A stretch of 64,000 nucleotides of DNA from an uncultured Pelagibacteraceae bacterium (GCA_902542975.1 CACBWM010000002.1:106234-170233), one strand, 5' to 3'. Shown: positions 10,084 to 20,136, counted from the stretch's first letter. Numbers and translations are program-made. The notes: generated from the sequence alone by a model not told the origin.

Positions 10084-11085
10084 ATGTCTAAAAAAATTTT
10101 TTCAGGAGTTCAACCAACGGGAAATTTGCATCTTGGTAATTATATAGGTGCAATAAAAAATTTTGTAGATTTACAAAATAATAAAAATAATAATTGCATT
10201 TTTTGCGTTGTTGATCTTCATGCCATTACAGTACTGCAAGATCCGACAGAGTTAAAAAATAATATTAGAGAGACAGCAGCAGCATTTATTGCAAGCGGTA
10301 TTGATCCAAAAAATAGTATAATATTCAATCAATCTTTAGTTCCTGCACACTCCGAGGGTTCGTGGATTTTAGGATGTGTTGCCAGAATGGGTTGGCTCAA
10401 TAGAATGACACAATTCAAAGAGAAAGCTGGAAAAGACAAGGAAAAAGCTAGTGTTGGTTTATATATTTATCCAATTCTAATGGCCTCTGATATTCTTTTA
10501 TATGATGCTACTCATGTGCCAGTCGGCGATGATCAAAAACAGCATCTAGAACTATGTAGAGATATAGCTCAAAAATTTAATAACGAATATAAATGTCCAG
10601 ATTTCTTAAAACCTCCAGAGCCTCTAATACAAAAAAATTTTTCAAGAATAATGAGTTTGAAAGATGGCACAAAAAAAATGAGTAAATCAGATATTGCTGA
10701 AGGAAGTAGGATCAATCTTACAGATACCGAGGATCAAATTATTAACAAAATAAAAAAAGCAAAGACAGATAATCATACTTTACCTGGTGATGAAAATGGA
10801 CTTAAAGGAAGACCTGAAGCAGAAAATTTAATGAGTATTTACTCAAGTTTAAGCAATCAAAATATTACTGATACATTAAATGAATTTGAGGGAAAAAATT
10901 TTTCTGATCTAAAAAATAAATTATCTGAAATAATTGTGACGAAACTGTCACCTATATCAAAAGAAATGCATAAATTGTTAACTGATAAAAATTACATAGA
11001 TAAAATTTTAGAGGATGGTGCAGCAAAAGCTCAAGATATTTCATTTAAAAAAGTTAAAAAGATAAAAGAAATAGTTGGTTTTTAA
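10084..11085 (+). CDS. trpS: Tryptophan--tRNA ligase
   Basis: Class I aminoacyl-tRNA synthetase charging tRNA-Trp. The 333 residues are normal for the family. The HIGH-type motif is in [10 protein letters not shown] (11-20), the KMSKS loop is at 198-202, and [15 protein letters not shown] around 102-116 is the tryptophan-pocket region. It follows murJ directly, a pairing common in alphaproteobacteria. Confidence 0.97.
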   Translation: MSKKIFSGVQPTGNLHLGNYIGAIKNFVDLQNNKNNNCIFCVVDLHAITVLQDPTELKNNIRETAAAFIASGIDPKNSIIFNQSLVPAHSEGSWILGCVARMGWLNRMTQFKEKAGKDKEKASVGLYIYPILMASDILLYDATHVPVGDDQKQHLELCRDIAQKFNNEYKCPDFLKPPEPLIQKNFSRIMSLKDGTKKMSKSDIAEGSRINLTDTEDQIINKIKKAKTDNHTLPGDENGLKGRPEAENLMSIYSSLSNQNITDTLNEFEGKNFSDLKNKLSEIIVTKLSPISKEMHKLLTDKNYIDKILEDGAAKAQDISFKKVKKIKEIVGF

Positions 11086-11122
11086 CCATTTAATATTTTG
11101 AAATAAATACTATATAAAGTCT

Positions 11123-11665
11123 ATGTTTATACAAACTGAAAATACACCAAACCCAAATTCATTAAAGTTTCTACCTGGTAGAAAGGTATCTAATAATGGT
11201 CCTTTAGAAGTTTTAAACCAAGAAGATACAAATAATTTATTGATAAAGAACTTACTGCAGATAAATGGAGTAACTGGAGTATTTTTAGGGGAAGATTTCT
11301 TTTCTATAAATAAAGAAGAGAATAAAAAATGGGAAGACATTCAGCATATTGTTATTTCTTATGTAAATGAGCATTATGCAAATGGTAACGCTTGTATTAT
11401 AGATAAAATAAATGAAGACGAGAACAACAAAAATTATTCAGAGATTGAAAAAAAAATAATAAGTATTTTAGACTCTAAAATTAGACCTGCTGTTGCAAGA
11501 GATGGAGGAGATATAAAGTTCCAAGAATTTAAGGATGGAAAAGTTAAAGTTTTATTAAAAGGCAGTTGTTCAGGTTGTCCATCTTCAACTCTCACTTTAA
11601 AAAAAGGTGTAGAAAACTTGCTTTGTCATTATATTCCTGAAGTTAAAGAAGTTTTAGCTGTATAA
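11123..11665 (+). CDS. NifU-like Fe-S carrier protein (Nfu type)
   Basis: Scaffold or carrier that delivers a [4Fe-4S] cluster to target enzymes. The 180 residues have an N-terminal Nfu domain (MFIQTENTPNPNSLKFLPG) and a C-terminal NifU domain (about 105-180) whose CSGC motif places the ligand cysteines at 149 and 152. This is the mitochondrial NFU1-type architecture, common in alphaproteobacteria. It sits 37 bases after trpS on the same strand. Clients in this genome plausibly include MiaB. Confidence 0.93.
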   Translation: MFIQTENTPNPNSLKFLPGRKVSNNGPLEVLNQEDTNNLLIKNLLQINGVTGVFLGEDFFSINKEENKKWEDIQHIVISYVNEHYANGNACIIDKINEDENNKNYSEIEKKIISILDSKIRPAVARDGGDIKFQEFKDGKVKVLLKGSCSGCPSSTLTLKKGVENLLCHYIPEVKEVLAV

Positions 11666-11693
11666 TTAAAAAATAATAATTATATTAAAATTA

Positions 11694-12785
11694 ATGGTTA
11701 GACGGACAAAAAATAAAAGTATTAAATTTAAGCAAAAGAAAAATAATGTATCTAGATTTTCTGCAATTTGTATTTTTGTAATTTTCTCATTCTTTTCTTT
11801 ACCAACCGTAAGCAATTTTTTAGATAAGAATTTAAATTTCAAAAAATCTGTGATCTCAAATGCTGGTGTAAATTTTGACCAGGAACTAGATAAAAGAAAA
11901 AAAATCCTTGATGGAGAGGAAGAAACTAAAACAAATAAACTTAGTCTAAAAAATATTTTTGCTGATATTGATTTTTTCAGTACGGATGACGAGGGACAGA
12001 ATTCAATAAGATTTGACGCAAGAACAATTGAGCAATTATTTAAAGATACAAATTATAATCTTGAAAGAGTTAGAGAGACCAAGTTAGTTAACATTGGTAA
12101 TAAAATTGACCATCTTCCAAAAGAGATTAAAGGTATTGAGAGTTCAAAAAAGAGAAAGAGACTATTTATTCAAATAGTTTTACCTCTAATCGTAGAGGAG
12201 AACGCTAAAATTCGACTTGATAGAAAAGAATTATTTAGAATATTGGCTAAGAACATAAATAATCAAAAAGAAAAGAATTGGTTAAAAGAAAAATTTAAAC
12301 AATATGGTTTAAAAGATGGAGATTTTTATTCCCTGAAAGTTCGAATGGATGAAATTCCTGTTTCTTTAGCACTCGCTCAAGCCGCCAAAGAAACTGGTTG
12401 GGGAACATCAAGATTTGCACAAGAGGGTAATGCATTATTTGGACAATGGACTTGGAATGGTGAAGGAATTAGACCAGCAGGTGTAGATAAAGATGCAAAA
12501 CATAAAGTTGCGAAATTTGCAGTTCTTAAAGCATCAGTTAGAGCATATCAACGAAATTTAAATACTCATAGTAGTTATATCGAATTTAGAAAAGAAAGAG
12601 CAATTCAAAGGGACAACGATGAAAAATTAGACAGTTTAAAGCTGGTAAATTATTTAGATAAATACGCAGAGACAGGGCAACAATACATTGACGTGTTAAA
12701 ACAAATAATAAAGCAAAATTCTCTTACGGATTTTGATGATGTAAATGTAATGCCTACAAGTAACAAGACTAAAAAATTAATTTAA
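11694..12785 (+). CDS. Bax-like N-acetylglucosaminidase domain protein
   Basis: Predicted peptidoglycan hydrolase of 363 residues. A cytoplasmic Lys/Arg-rich start is followed by one hydrophobic segment (about 22-42), suggesting a membrane anchor or uncleaved signal. The C-terminal part (about 210-355) resembles the Bax/FlgJ glucosaminidase domain, with ALAQAAKETGWGTSRFAQEG containing the likely catalytic Glu233, then NALFGQWTW. The middle region (50-200) is charged with no family I recognise. Its stop overlaps the convergent deacetylase stop by 4 bases. Confidence 0.82.
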   Translation: MVRRTKNKSIKFKQKKNNVSRFSAICIFVIFSFFSLPTVSNFLDKNLNFKKSVISNAGVNFDQELDKRKKILDGEEETKTNKLSLKNIFADIDFFSTDDEGQNSIRFDARTIEQLFKDTNYNLERVRETKLVNIGNKIDHLPKEIKGIESSKKRKRLFIQIVLPLIVEENAKIRLDRKELFRILAKNINNQKEKNWLKEKFKQYGLKDGDFYSLKVRMDEIPVSLALAQAAKETGWGTSRFAQEGNALFGQWTWNGEGIRPAGVDKDAKHKVAKFAVLKASVRAYQRNLNTHSSYIEFRKERAIQRDNDEKLDSLKLVNYLDKYAETGQQYIDVLKQIIKQNSLTDFDDVNVMPTSNKTKKLI

Positions 12786-13834
12786 TTTTGAACAAATTGG
12801 AAACCTGAAAATCTCCAACCATTTTCATCTTTTAAAGAGCAGTTAATTCTCCCTCTTCTTTCAATAAATTTTTCTGAAAAATTAATATTTAATATATTAT
12901 CGTTCAAGATAATTTTTGTTTTTCTCCATTTTGAGCCTTCATTTGAAAAGCAATTAATATTTTCTAAATTTTTTTGATCTTCGAAAAATTCTATCGTCAT
13001 TTTAGGCGGGTTTTCTCCGTCATTCATAAATTTGTTTTCAGGTTTAATAATTTTATACTGAAGTGGCAAATACGATATTACTTCTTTAAATCTTTTTATT
13101 TCTCCATATTTTTCGTTTATAGGGAATCTTGGTAGCTCATATCTATCTTTGTTTAAATCAATAACACCTGAATGTTGGCCAAATGCAAATTCAAAATTGT
13201 TTGAAATATAATTTTTCTGCTCTAAATTATATTCACCAAAGGGATAAGAAAAATAAATTGGATTATATCCCAATTTATTTTTAAAAATTTTAATTGATTC
13301 CTCAATATCCTCTACAAACTTTTGAAAAACAAATTTAGTTAAATAATCGTGAGAATGTGAATGATTACCAATGTATGCAAAGTTCTCTTTTTCTACTTCT
13401 TTTATTTGGTCCCAACTCATATATCCTTTATTCCCAACCGCCTCTGTTGAAACAAATAAAATAAAAGGAATTTTTTCCTGTTTTAAGATTGGCCATGCAT
13501 TTTCATAGAAAGATGTGAATGCATCATCAATAGTTAATAAAATTTTTTTTTGTTTTTTAATCTTTTCAAAATTTATTGAAAATTCACCAGGATTATAAAA
13601 ATGTAAATTATTTTCTTTTATTAAATTAATATGTTTTTTAAATATATCTAATCTTATATTTGTTGATGGATACTTATTTTCTTCAAATCTATGATACATA
13701 ATTGCCAAAACTCCTTGTTCATTCTTAAAATATTTTTTATTTACTACTTCAGCTTTAACGTTTAAAAAAATAATAAAAAAAATGAATACTTTAGTTATTA
13801 ATGCTGCAGATGATAAAATTTTATTTTCTCTCAT
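12782..13834 (-). CDS. Polysaccharide deacetylase (NodB-type) family protein, exported
   Basis: Probable metal-dependent carbohydrate esterase of family 4. The 350 residues begin with a signal-like hydrophobic stretch (about 15-28). NodB motifs are clear: YHRF near 47-50, TIDDAF (101-106, Asp103/104), NHSHSH (157-162) and SYPFGEYN (196-203). The last 90 or so residues form an extension I do not recognise. No Met occurs between residue 1 and MYH at residue 46, so the start is taken at 13834. That puts its 5' end 53 bases into the divergent tsaB gene. The substrate could be peptidoglycan or a surface glycan; the glucosaminidase neighbour hints at cell wall. Confidence 0.83.
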   Translation of the reverse strand: MRENKILSSAALITKVFIFFIIFLNVKAEVVNKKYFKNEQGVLAIMYHRFEENKYPSTNIRLDIFKKHINLIKENNLHFYNPGEFSINFEKIKKQKKILLTIDDAFTSFYENAWPILKQEKIPFILFVSTEAVGNKGYMSWDQIKEVEKENFAYIGNHSHSHDYLTKFVFQKFVEDIEESIKIFKNKLGYNPIYFSYPFGEYNLEQKNYISNNFEFAFGQHSGVIDLNKDRYELPRFPINEKYGEIKRFKEVISYLPLQYKIIKPENKFMNDGENPPKMTIEFFEDQKNLENINCFSNEGSKWRKTKIILNDNILNINFSEKFIERRGRINCSLKDENGWRFSGFQFVQN

Positions 13835-14159
13835 AACGAACTTAGAATCTTATACTACCGCTCACACAAACAGTAGAGAAAATTTTGATAAAATAATGAT
13901 ATTAATTTTGAATTTTCTTAAAGAGCATGATTCAAATTTAGATAAAATAAGTGAAATATTTGTAAACCAAGGTCCTGGGAAAATCTCAAGCATTAGAAAT
14001 TCGATAGCAATTGCAAAAGGCATTGCTTTTGCAAAAAATATTGATTTATATGGATTTTTGAGTGAACATTTAACTGATAAAGATGTAAATCAGTTAGTAA
14101 AAACTGATAAAAAAAATTTTACAAATATTAATTTGATTAAACCCCTTTACTCGAGTTAA
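13782..14159 (+). CDS. tsaB: Shortened TsaB-like protein (tRNA t6A synthesis)
   Basis: TsaB is the inactive ASKHA-fold partner of TsaD in making threonylcarbamoyladenosine at tRNA position 37. This protein has only 125 residues where about 220-230 are usual. The N-terminal lobe is recognisable: MNTLVINAADD, then EIFVNQGPGKISSIRNSIAIAKG (about 58-80), equal to the GPGSFTGLRIG region of the family. Most of the second lobe is gone, though the end (LIKPLYSS) resembles the usual PxYxR tail. It lies 8 bases before fur, its normal neighbourhood. rimI, usually next, is missing. It has no frameshift and reads as a reduced gene. Confidence 0.78.
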   Translation: MNTLVINAADDKILFSLITNLESYTTAHTNSRENFDKIMILILNFLKEHDSNLDKISEIFVNQGPGKISSIRNSIAIAKGIAFAKNIDLYGFLSEHLTDKDVNQLVKTDKKNFTNINLIKPLYSS

Positions 14160-14167
14160 AATATATT

Positions 14168-14587
14168 ATGCTAGAAACTATTGAAGAAAAATGCCAAAAA
14201 AATGGTGTAAAACTTACAGATCAAAGAAGGATAATCGCAAGAGTAATATCTGAATCTAAAAAAACATATGGAGAATCTGACCATCCAGATGTTGATGAAT
14301 TATATAATAGAGTTTCTCAAATAGATTCTAAAATTAGTATTGCTACTGTTTACAGGACAGTTAAGCTTTTTGAGGAAGCAGGTATATTAACAAAACATGA
14401 TTTTAAATCCGGAAAGGCAAGATATGAATTAAATGATGATCATAATCATTTGATTGATATAAAAACTGGAGAGATAATAGAATTTGTTGATGAAGAAATC
14501 GAAGAATTACAAAAAAAAATTGCTGATAAATACGGTTATAAGCTTGTTGATCATAAATTAGAACTATACGGTATCAAAAAAAAATAA
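14168..14587 (+). CDS. Fur-family metal-responsive regulator (Fur/Mur type)
   Basis: Winged-helix repressor of 139 residues. The DNA-binding part has GVKLTDQRRIIARV and ISIATVYRTVKLFEEAGI (about 57-73), and the metal-binding part has DHNHLIDIKTGEIIEF (91-106). The structural-zinc CxxC pairs of classical Fur are absent; the only Cys is at residue 9. In alphaproteobacteria the Fur gene at this position (before miaB) is often the manganese regulator Mur, so metal specificity cannot be told from sequence. It starts 8 bases after tsaB. A second Fur-family member, Irr, is at 30171. Confidence 0.93.
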   Translation: MLETIEEKCQKNGVKLTDQRRIIARVISESKKTYGESDHPDVDELYNRVSQIDSKISIATVYRTVKLFEEAGILTKHDFKSGKARYELNDDHNHLIDIKTGEIIEFVDEEIEELQKKIADKYGYKLVDHKLELYGIKKK

Positions 14588-14590
14588 TTC

Positions 14591-15922
14591 ATGAATAAGA
14601 AGGTTTTTATAAAGACATTTGGTTGTCAAATGAATGAGTATGACTCCAACAGGATATACGATGCTGTTAGGTCGATAGGTTATAATAAAACTGAAAATCA
14701 AGAAGAGGCTGATTGTTATATTTTAAATACTTGTCATATTAGAGATAAAGCTAAAGATAAAGTTTATCATGAGATTGGGAGAGTAAAAAAATTATATAAA
14801 GACAAAAAAAAACCAATTATGGTTGTTGCAGGTTGCGTTGCACAAGCTGAAAATACTGAGATGCTTAATAGAGAGAAATATATAGATTTAGTTATAGGTC
14901 CTCAATCTTATCAAAAAATAAATAATCTTTTGAAAAACTTTGAAGAAGAAAATAAAGTTGAAGAAACTGAATTCGACTCAGTTTCAAAGTTTAGGTATTT
15001 CGATAATATTAAAAATAACAACACCAAGGTTTCATCTTTTTTAACAATTCAAGAAGGTTGTGATAAGTTCTGTCACTTTTGTGTTGTTCCTTATACGAGA
15101 GGACCAGAGTATTCTAGACCATTCAAAAGCATTATTGATGAAGCTGAGAGATTGATAAAGAATGGATCTAGAGAAATAACTTTTCTTGGCCAAAACGTAA
15201 ATGCATATTCTTATAAAGACGGGTCTAGGGAGCATCGACTGTCAGATCTTATAAATACACTCAGTAAATATTCTGAAATAAGTAGAATTAGGTATACCAC
15301 ATCTCATCCAAGAGATATGACAGATGATCTTATCGAATGTTATAAAAATTCAAAAAAATTAATGCCTTTTGTTCATTTACCAATTCAAAGTGGTTCTGAC
15401 AGAATATTAAAAATGATGAACAGAAAGCACACTGTGAGTTATTATTTAAACATTTATGAAAAATTAATCAAAATTAATCCTGACATAAAATTTTCTAGTG
15501 ACTTTATTATTGGATACCCCGGAGAAACAGAGAATGATTTCAAAGAAACCATAAATTTAGTTAATAAAATTAAATTTATAAATTCATTCTCATTTATTTT
15601 TAGCCCGAGACCAGGGACAAAGGCTGCAGAATTAGACATTACTGATAAAGATAAACTTAAAAATAGACTGATAACTATTCAAGACAAATTATTTAGCAAT
15701 CAAATAGAATTAAATAAATCTTTAGAAGGAAAAACTTTAGAGGTGCTTGTTGAAAACAAACTTAAAAACCAAAACAAATATTTTGGAAGAAATAAATTTT
15801 TAAGTTCAGTTATTTTTGATGGCAATGAAAGTCATATTGGCAAATTAATTAAAGTGAATATCGAAAAAAGTAATCAAAATTCTTTATTTGGTAAAGTAAC
15901 AGATCAAATGAAAGCAGCATAA
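14591..15922 (+). CDS. miaB: tRNA-2-methylthio-N6-dimethylallyladenosine synthase MiaB
   Basis: Radical-SAM methylthiotransferase that modifies A37 of tRNAs reading UNN codons. The 443 residues have the N-terminal auxiliary-cluster cysteines 12, 48 and 82 (FGCQMNEYDSN, LNTCHIR, AGCVAQ) and the radical-SAM motif CDKFCHFC (Cys157, 161, 164). A C-terminal TRAM domain covers about 375-440. It starts 3 bases after fur and is followed by phoH, the conserved order. Confidence 0.97.
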   Translation: MNKKVFIKTFGCQMNEYDSNRIYDAVRSIGYNKTENQEEADCYILNTCHIRDKAKDKVYHEIGRVKKLYKDKKKPIMVVAGCVAQAENTEMLNREKYIDLVIGPQSYQKINNLLKNFEEENKVEETEFDSVSKFRYFDNIKNNNTKVSSFLTIQEGCDKFCHFCVVPYTRGPEYSRPFKSIIDEAERLIKNGSREITFLGQNVNAYSYKDGSREHRLSDLINTLSKYSEISRIRYTTSHPRDMTDDLIECYKNSKKLMPFVHLPIQSGSDRILKMMNRKHTVSYYLNIYEKLIKINPDIKFSSDFIIGYPGETENDFKETINLVNKIKFINSFSFIFSPRPGTKAAELDITDKDKLKNRLITIQDKLFSNQIELNKSLEGKTLEVLVENKLKNQNKYFGRNKFLSSVIFDGNESHIGKLIKVNIEKSNQNSLFGKVTDQMKAA

Positions 15923-15923
15923 T

Positions 15924-16931
15924 TTGAAAAATTTTGCAAAATCAAAAATTAATCCTGATTTAAAATATGTATATTCAGAAAACAATGCCTTAAGTATTGT
16001 ATTTCAAAGCAACGAATTACTTTTAGGTGTTTTGGGAGAATTTAATAATAACTTAAAAGAATTAGAAAAAATTACAAATTCTAGCATTTACTCTAGAGGA
16101 AACTCAATTTTATTAAAAAATACTCCTGAAAAAAATGAAATAATAAAGAATGCAATTCAATTCCTTGTAGATCAATTTTTAAATAATGGAACATTAGAAA
16201 AAAAGGATATAGAGTCATCAGTTAACAAATTTATGATTGATGAAAAAGTTACAAATAAAAGTGGAAATGTAGAATATATAATAAAAACTCCAAAAAAATC
16301 TGTAATACCAAGATCAGAGAAACAAAAAAATTATATAAGGGCTTTAAAAGAATCTGATATTGTTATTTCTGCAGGACCAGCGGGAACTGGTAAAACTTTT
16401 TTAGCTGTAGCTGTTGCTTTAACAATGTTGCTTGAAAAAAAAATAGAGAGAATCATTTTATCTAGACCAGCGGTAGAAGCAGGAGAGAGATTAGGTTTTT
16501 TACCAGGAGATATGAGAGAAAAAGTTGATCCTTATTTAAGACCTCTTTACGATTCATTATATGACTTATTAGATTTTGAAAAAATTCAAAAAAAAATAGA
16601 AGTTGGAGATATTGAGATTGCACCACTTGCATTTATGAGGGGAAGAACTTTAAAAAATTCATTTGCAATACTCGATGAAGCACAAAATGCAACAGACACT
16701 CAAATAAAAATGTTTTTAACAAGAATTGGGGAAAATTCCAAAATAGTAATTAACGGTGATCCTTCCCAGATAGACTTACCTAATAAAACAATGTCAGGTT
16801 TAAATAGATCAAAAAAATTACTTGGTCATTTAAAAGAGATATCCGTGGTAGATTTTGATCATACTGATGTTGTAAGACACCCACTAGTTTCCAAGATAGT
16901 CAAGGCTTATTCTGATAAAAATTCAGATTAA
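15924..16931 (+). CDS. phoH: PhoH-like ATPase (TTG start)
   Basis: Cytoplasmic P-loop protein thought to act in RNA metabolism alongside YbeY. The 335 residues carry a Walker A motif GPAGTGKT (151-158) and a Walker B region FAILDEAQNAT. The first 125 residues form the N-terminal domain seen in bacterial PhoH. The reading frame opens with TTG at 15924, one base after the miaB stop, and no ATG near the N-terminus fits as well. Its stop overlaps the ybeY ATG (TAATG). Confidence 0.93.
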   Translation: MKNFAKSKINPDLKYVYSENNALSIVFQSNELLLGVLGEFNNNLKELEKITNSSIYSRGNSILLKNTPEKNEIIKNAIQFLVDQFLNNGTLEKKDIESSVNKFMIDEKVTNKSGNVEYIIKTPKKSVIPRSEKQKNYIRALKESDIVISAGPAGTGKTFLAVAVALTMLLEKKIERIILSRPAVEAGERLGFLPGDMREKVDPYLRPLYDSLYDLLDFEKIQKKIEVGDIEIAPLAFMRGRTLKNSFAILDEAQNATDTQIKMFLTRIGENSKIVINGDPSQIDLPNKTMSGLNRSKKLLGHLKEISVVDFDHTDVVRHPLVSKIVKAYSDKNSD

Positions 16932-17377
16932 TGATTAAAGCTAACATAGTTTTAGATAAAAAAATTTGGGAAAAGAAATTAAAAAAACCAGAGATATACT
17001 TCAAAAAGAAATTAAACAAATTATCTAAATTAAGCATCTTTAAAAATAAAAACCAAGAATTTACTGTGATGCTTACTAATAATAAAAAAATGAAAGATTT
17101 AAATTTAAAATTTAGAAATAAAAATGTTTCAACAGACGTACTTTCTTTTCCTTTAAAAGTTAAATTAAAAAATAAATTATATTTAGGAGATATAGCAATT
17201 TCTTTTGAAATAATTAACAAAAGAGCAAAATCAACGAGTTTTGATCATGAATTAGATAAAATGTGGATACACGGTTATTTACATCTCTTAGGACATGATC
17301 ATAAAAAAAATAAAGATTATTATTTAATGAACAAAAGAGAAAATTTAATATTTAAAAAATTGAATAAAATAAATTGA
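16931..17377 (+). CDS. ybeY: Endoribonuclease YbeY
   Basis: Zinc-dependent RNase in 16S rRNA maturation and ribosome quality control. The 148 residues end with the defining metal motif HGYLHLLGHDH (zinc ligands His114, His118, His124). STDVLSFP at 67-74 is the other conserved segment. Both ends overlap neighbours (TAATG with phoH, TTGA with lnt), indicating coupled translation. A corC/hlyC-type CBS gene, often between ybeY and lnt, is missing. Confidence 0.95.
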   Translation: MIKANIVLDKKIWEKKLKKPEIYFKKKLNKLSKLSIFKNKNQEFTVMLTNNKKMKDLNLKFRNKNVSTDVLSFPLKVKLKNKLYLGDIAISFEIINKRAKSTSFDHELDKMWIHGYLHLLGHDHKKNKDYYLMNKRENLIFKKLNKIN

Positions 17378-18894
17378 AATCTATTCTACAAAATAAAGCT
17401 TATCTATATTTAACATGTTTATTTTTAGGTATAATAACATCATTTAGTTTACCGCCATATAATTTTGTATTTCTCAATTTTTTATCACTTCCGACATTAC
17501 TTTATTTATTAATAAATTATACCCATAAAAAAATCATATCATTTTTTGTTGGTTGGGTCTTTGGATTTGGTTATTTTATTTCTAACCTTTATTGGATTAC
17601 AAATTCTTTAACATTTGATGTAAATTTTAAATTAATTATTCCATTTGCATTAATATTAATACCTTTATTTTTGGGAATATTTTATGGTTTAGTAACTTTT
17701 CTAAGTAGCCTTTTCAATTTAAAAAATAAACTCTCATCAGTTTTGATTTTTTCGATTTTTTTTGGTGGGATTGAATTTCTAAGAAGTTTTATTTTAGGTG
17801 GTTTTCCTTGGAATCTATTAGTCTTTAGTGTTTCAAATAACTTACCTTCTTTACAAATTTTATCCTATATAGGGACCTACTCGTTAAATTTATTATCAAT
17901 CACAATTTTCTTATTACCAATAATATTTTTTCATAAGTATAAAAGTTCAGCAACAGTTATCTTTTTTTGTTTTGGATTAATTCTACTAGTAATAAATTAT
18001 TCATATGGATATTTTAACATTAAAAATTTTGAAAAAAAAAAATACGACAAGCTAGACTCTATTATTCGGGTTGTTTCTCCAAAAGTACCAATTGAAAGAT
18101 TCTTAACAAATCAGAGTCCTGAAAAAAATATCGATGAATTACTTACTTTAAGTGATCCAAATAAATCTGAAAAAAAAATATTTATTTTTCCCGAAGGTAT
18201 AATTACTAGTATTTATTTTAGAGATCTCAAATTTTTTAAAAATATCTTCAAAAAAAAATTTAATGTAAACCATAAAGTCATTTTGGGAATTAATAGTATT
18301 AAAGAAAATAAAATTTATAATTCTTTAGTAGTATTAAATTCTGACACAAAATTATTGTATAAATACAACAAGAATAAGCTAGTTCCATTCGGAGAATTTT
18401 TACCATTTGAAAATTTCTTCAAAAGATTAGGTTTAAAAAAAATAACACAAGGGTATCAATCATTTTCAGCTGATAATAAAAGAGAAATTCTGAACATTGA
18501 TAAATTAAAATTTATCCCACTTATTTGTTATGAAATTATTTATTCAGGAAAAATTAATCCAAATAAAAAATATTACGATTTTATATTAAATATTTCTGAG
18601 GATGGTTGGTTTGGCAAATCTATTGGACCCGCTCAACACTTATCTCATTCGATATTTAGATCAATTGAAGAAGGTAAAAATGTTATTAGATCTACAAACA
18701 ATGGGGTTTCTGCTTTTGTTAATCCCAAAGGTCAAATTATTAAACAAATAAATGAAAAAGGATATTTTGATGTTAATAAAATCAAACGTGTTGATAAAAC
18801 TTATTTTGCTGAAAACGGTAATAAGATCTTCTTTTATTTTGTCATAATTTATACTACTTTCATTGTGATTTTAAAAATTAGGGAGAATAAATGA
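17374..18894 (+). CDS. lnt: Apolipoprotein N-acyltransferase
   Basis: Inner-membrane enzyme that adds the third acyl chain to lipoproteins. The 506 residues have about six N-terminal membrane helices (to about 215), a carbon-nitrogen hydrolase domain with the expected Glu-Lys-Cys set ([27 protein letters not shown]) and a final helix. The start is a TTG whose TTGA overlaps the ybeY stop. Its substrates here include the DolP-like and LptM-like lipoproteins. Confidence 0.93.
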   Translation: MKSILQNKAYLYLTCLFLGIITSFSLPPYNFVFLNFLSLPTLLYLLINYTHKKIISFFVGWVFGFGYFISNLYWITNSLTFDVNFKLIIPFALILIPLFLGIFYGLVTFLSSLFNLKNKLSSVLIFSIFFGGIEFLRSFILGGFPWNLLVFSVSNNLPSLQILSYIGTYSLNLLSITIFLLPIIFFHKYKSSATVIFFCFGLILLVINYSYGYFNIKNFEKKKYDKLDSIIRVVSPKVPIERFLTNQSPEKNIDELLTLSDPNKSEKKIFIFPEGIITSIYFRDLKFFKNIFKKKFNVNHKVILGINSIKENKIYNSLVVLNSDTKLLYKYNKNKLVPFGEFLPFENFFKRLGLKKITQGYQSFSADNKREILNIDKLKFIPLICYEIIYSGKINPNKKYYDFILNISEDGWFGKSIGPAQHLSHSIFRSIEEGKNVIRSTNNGVSAFVNPKGQIIKQINEKGYFDVNKIKRVDKTYFAENGNKIFFYFVIIYTTFIVILKIRENK

Positions 18895-20054
18895 AAAAAG
18901 ATTACTTATTTACTAGCGAGTCAGTATCCGAAGGTCATCCAGATAAAGTTTGTGATAGAATTTCAGATATGGTTGTAGATACATATTTGGCTGCTGAACC
19001 TCAATCGAGAGTTGCTTGTGAAACTTTAACAACAACAAACAAAGTTGTCTTAGCTGGTGAAGTAAGAGGTCCAGAAATAAAAAAAAAAGATTTAATAGAA
19101 AAAGTAAGGCACTGCATCAAAGATATTGGTTATGATCAAGAAGGATTTACTTGGAAAGAAGCAACATCAGTCGAAAGTCATTTACACTCTCAATCAGCTG
19201 ATATTGCTATGGGTGTAGATTCCTCTGGAAATAAAGATGAAGGTGCAGGCGATCAAGGAATTATGTTCGGTTATGCGTGTAATGAAACCGATGTGCTGAT
19301 GCCCGCTCCAATACACTACTCGCATAAAATATTAAGACTTATGGCTCAAGATAGAAAATCTGGAAAATTAAAAAATATAGAACCAGATTCAAAAAGCCAA
19401 ATTACAATTGAATATAAAGATGGAAAACCATCATCAGTAAAATCTGTAGTTATATCGACACAACACTCTCCAGATGTCAATCAAGCTCAAGTTAGAGAAT
19501 TGGTAAAACCTTATATTGAAAGATCAATACCAAAAGAATTATTGAGTTCATTAGATGAAAAGGAAATATATGTGAACCCAACGGGAAATTTCGTAATTGG
19601 AGGGCCTGACGGTGATAGTGGTTTGACTGGCAGGAAAATTATTGTTGACACATATGGTGGAGCAGCACCACATGGAGGAGGTGCATTTTCTGGAAAAGAT
19701 CCAACCAAAGTTGATAGATCAGCTGCTTATGCATCCAGATATTTAGCAAAGAATGTTGTTGCATCTAAAATTGCTAACAAATGTTTGATTCAACTTGCAT
19801 ATGCTATAGGTGTATCAAAACCTTTATCAATTTATGTTGATTTATTTGATAATGATGATGAAAAAAATAAACATGTAGAAAAACTTATACATGAAAATTT
19901 TGATTTAAGCCCTAGAGGGATAAGAGAAATGTTAGGCCTAAATAAACCTATTTATGAAAAAACTGCAGCATATGGACACTTCGGAAGAATTCCAGATGAG
20001 CAAGGTTCATTTTCATGGGAAAAGACAGATAAATCAGACCTATTTAATAGGTAA
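18891..20054 (+). CDS. metK: S-adenosylmethionine synthase
   Basis: Makes SAM from methionine and ATP. The 387 residues show [20 protein letters not shown] at the N-terminus, [12 protein letters not shown] near 122-133 (ATP binding) and [20 protein letters not shown] near 260-280 (P-loop-like). The ATG overlaps the lnt stop as ATGA, so there is no room for a SAM riboswitch directly upstream. SAM from MetK feeds RsmI, MiaB and UbiE in this window. A strong terminator follows. Confidence 0.98.
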   Translation: MKKDYLFTSESVSEGHPDKVCDRISDMVVDTYLAAEPQSRVACETLTTTNKVVLAGEVRGPEIKKKDLIEKVRHCIKDIGYDQEGFTWKEATSVESHLHSQSADIAMGVDSSGNKDEGAGDQGIMFGYACNETDVLMPAPIHYSHKILRLMAQDRKSGKLKNIEPDSKSQITIEYKDGKPSSVKSVVISTQHSPDVNQAQVRELVKPYIERSIPKELLSSLDEKEIYVNPTGNFVIGGPDGDSGLTGRKIIVDTYGGAAPHGGGAFSGKDPTKVDRSAAYASRYLAKNVVASKIANKCLIQLAYAIGVSKPLSIYVDLFDNDDEKNKHVEKLIHENFDLSPRGIREMLGLNKPIYEKTAAYGHFGRIPDEQGSFSWEKTDKSDLFNR

Positions 20055-20060
20055 ATAAAG

Positions 20061-20088
20061 TTGAATATTAATAAAAAATAAATATATT
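20061..20088 (+). promoter_or_regulatory. Candidate promoter ahead of the nusA leader
   Basis: TTGAAT at 20061-20066 and TATATT at 20083-20088 are separated by 16 bases in the metK-nusA gap. If used, transcripts would begin before the terminator at 20111 and have to read through it to reach nusA. AT-rich background makes such matches common, so this is tentative. Confidence 0.35.
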
Positions 20089-20110
20089 TCACTCACATTA
20101 TTGAAATTCA

Positions 20111-20136
20111 AAATGGGCCTCGGCCCATTTTTTTTT
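20111..20136 (+). terminator. Intrinsic terminator between metK and nusA
   Basis: Arms AAATGGGC (20111-20118) and GCCCATTT (20123-20130) pair perfectly around loop CTCG, with an unbroken T run to 20136. It is one of the most GC-rich spots in the neighbourhood. It can end metK transcripts. The T run stops immediately before the nusA ribosome-binding site (AGGA, 20137-20140), so it may also act as an attenuator. Confidence 0.88.

Noticed and set aside
18860..18895. SAM riboswitch ahead of metK, known in some SAR11 methionine genes
   Set aside because: metK overlaps lnt by ATGA, leaving no leader, and no pseudoknot-like structure is visible.
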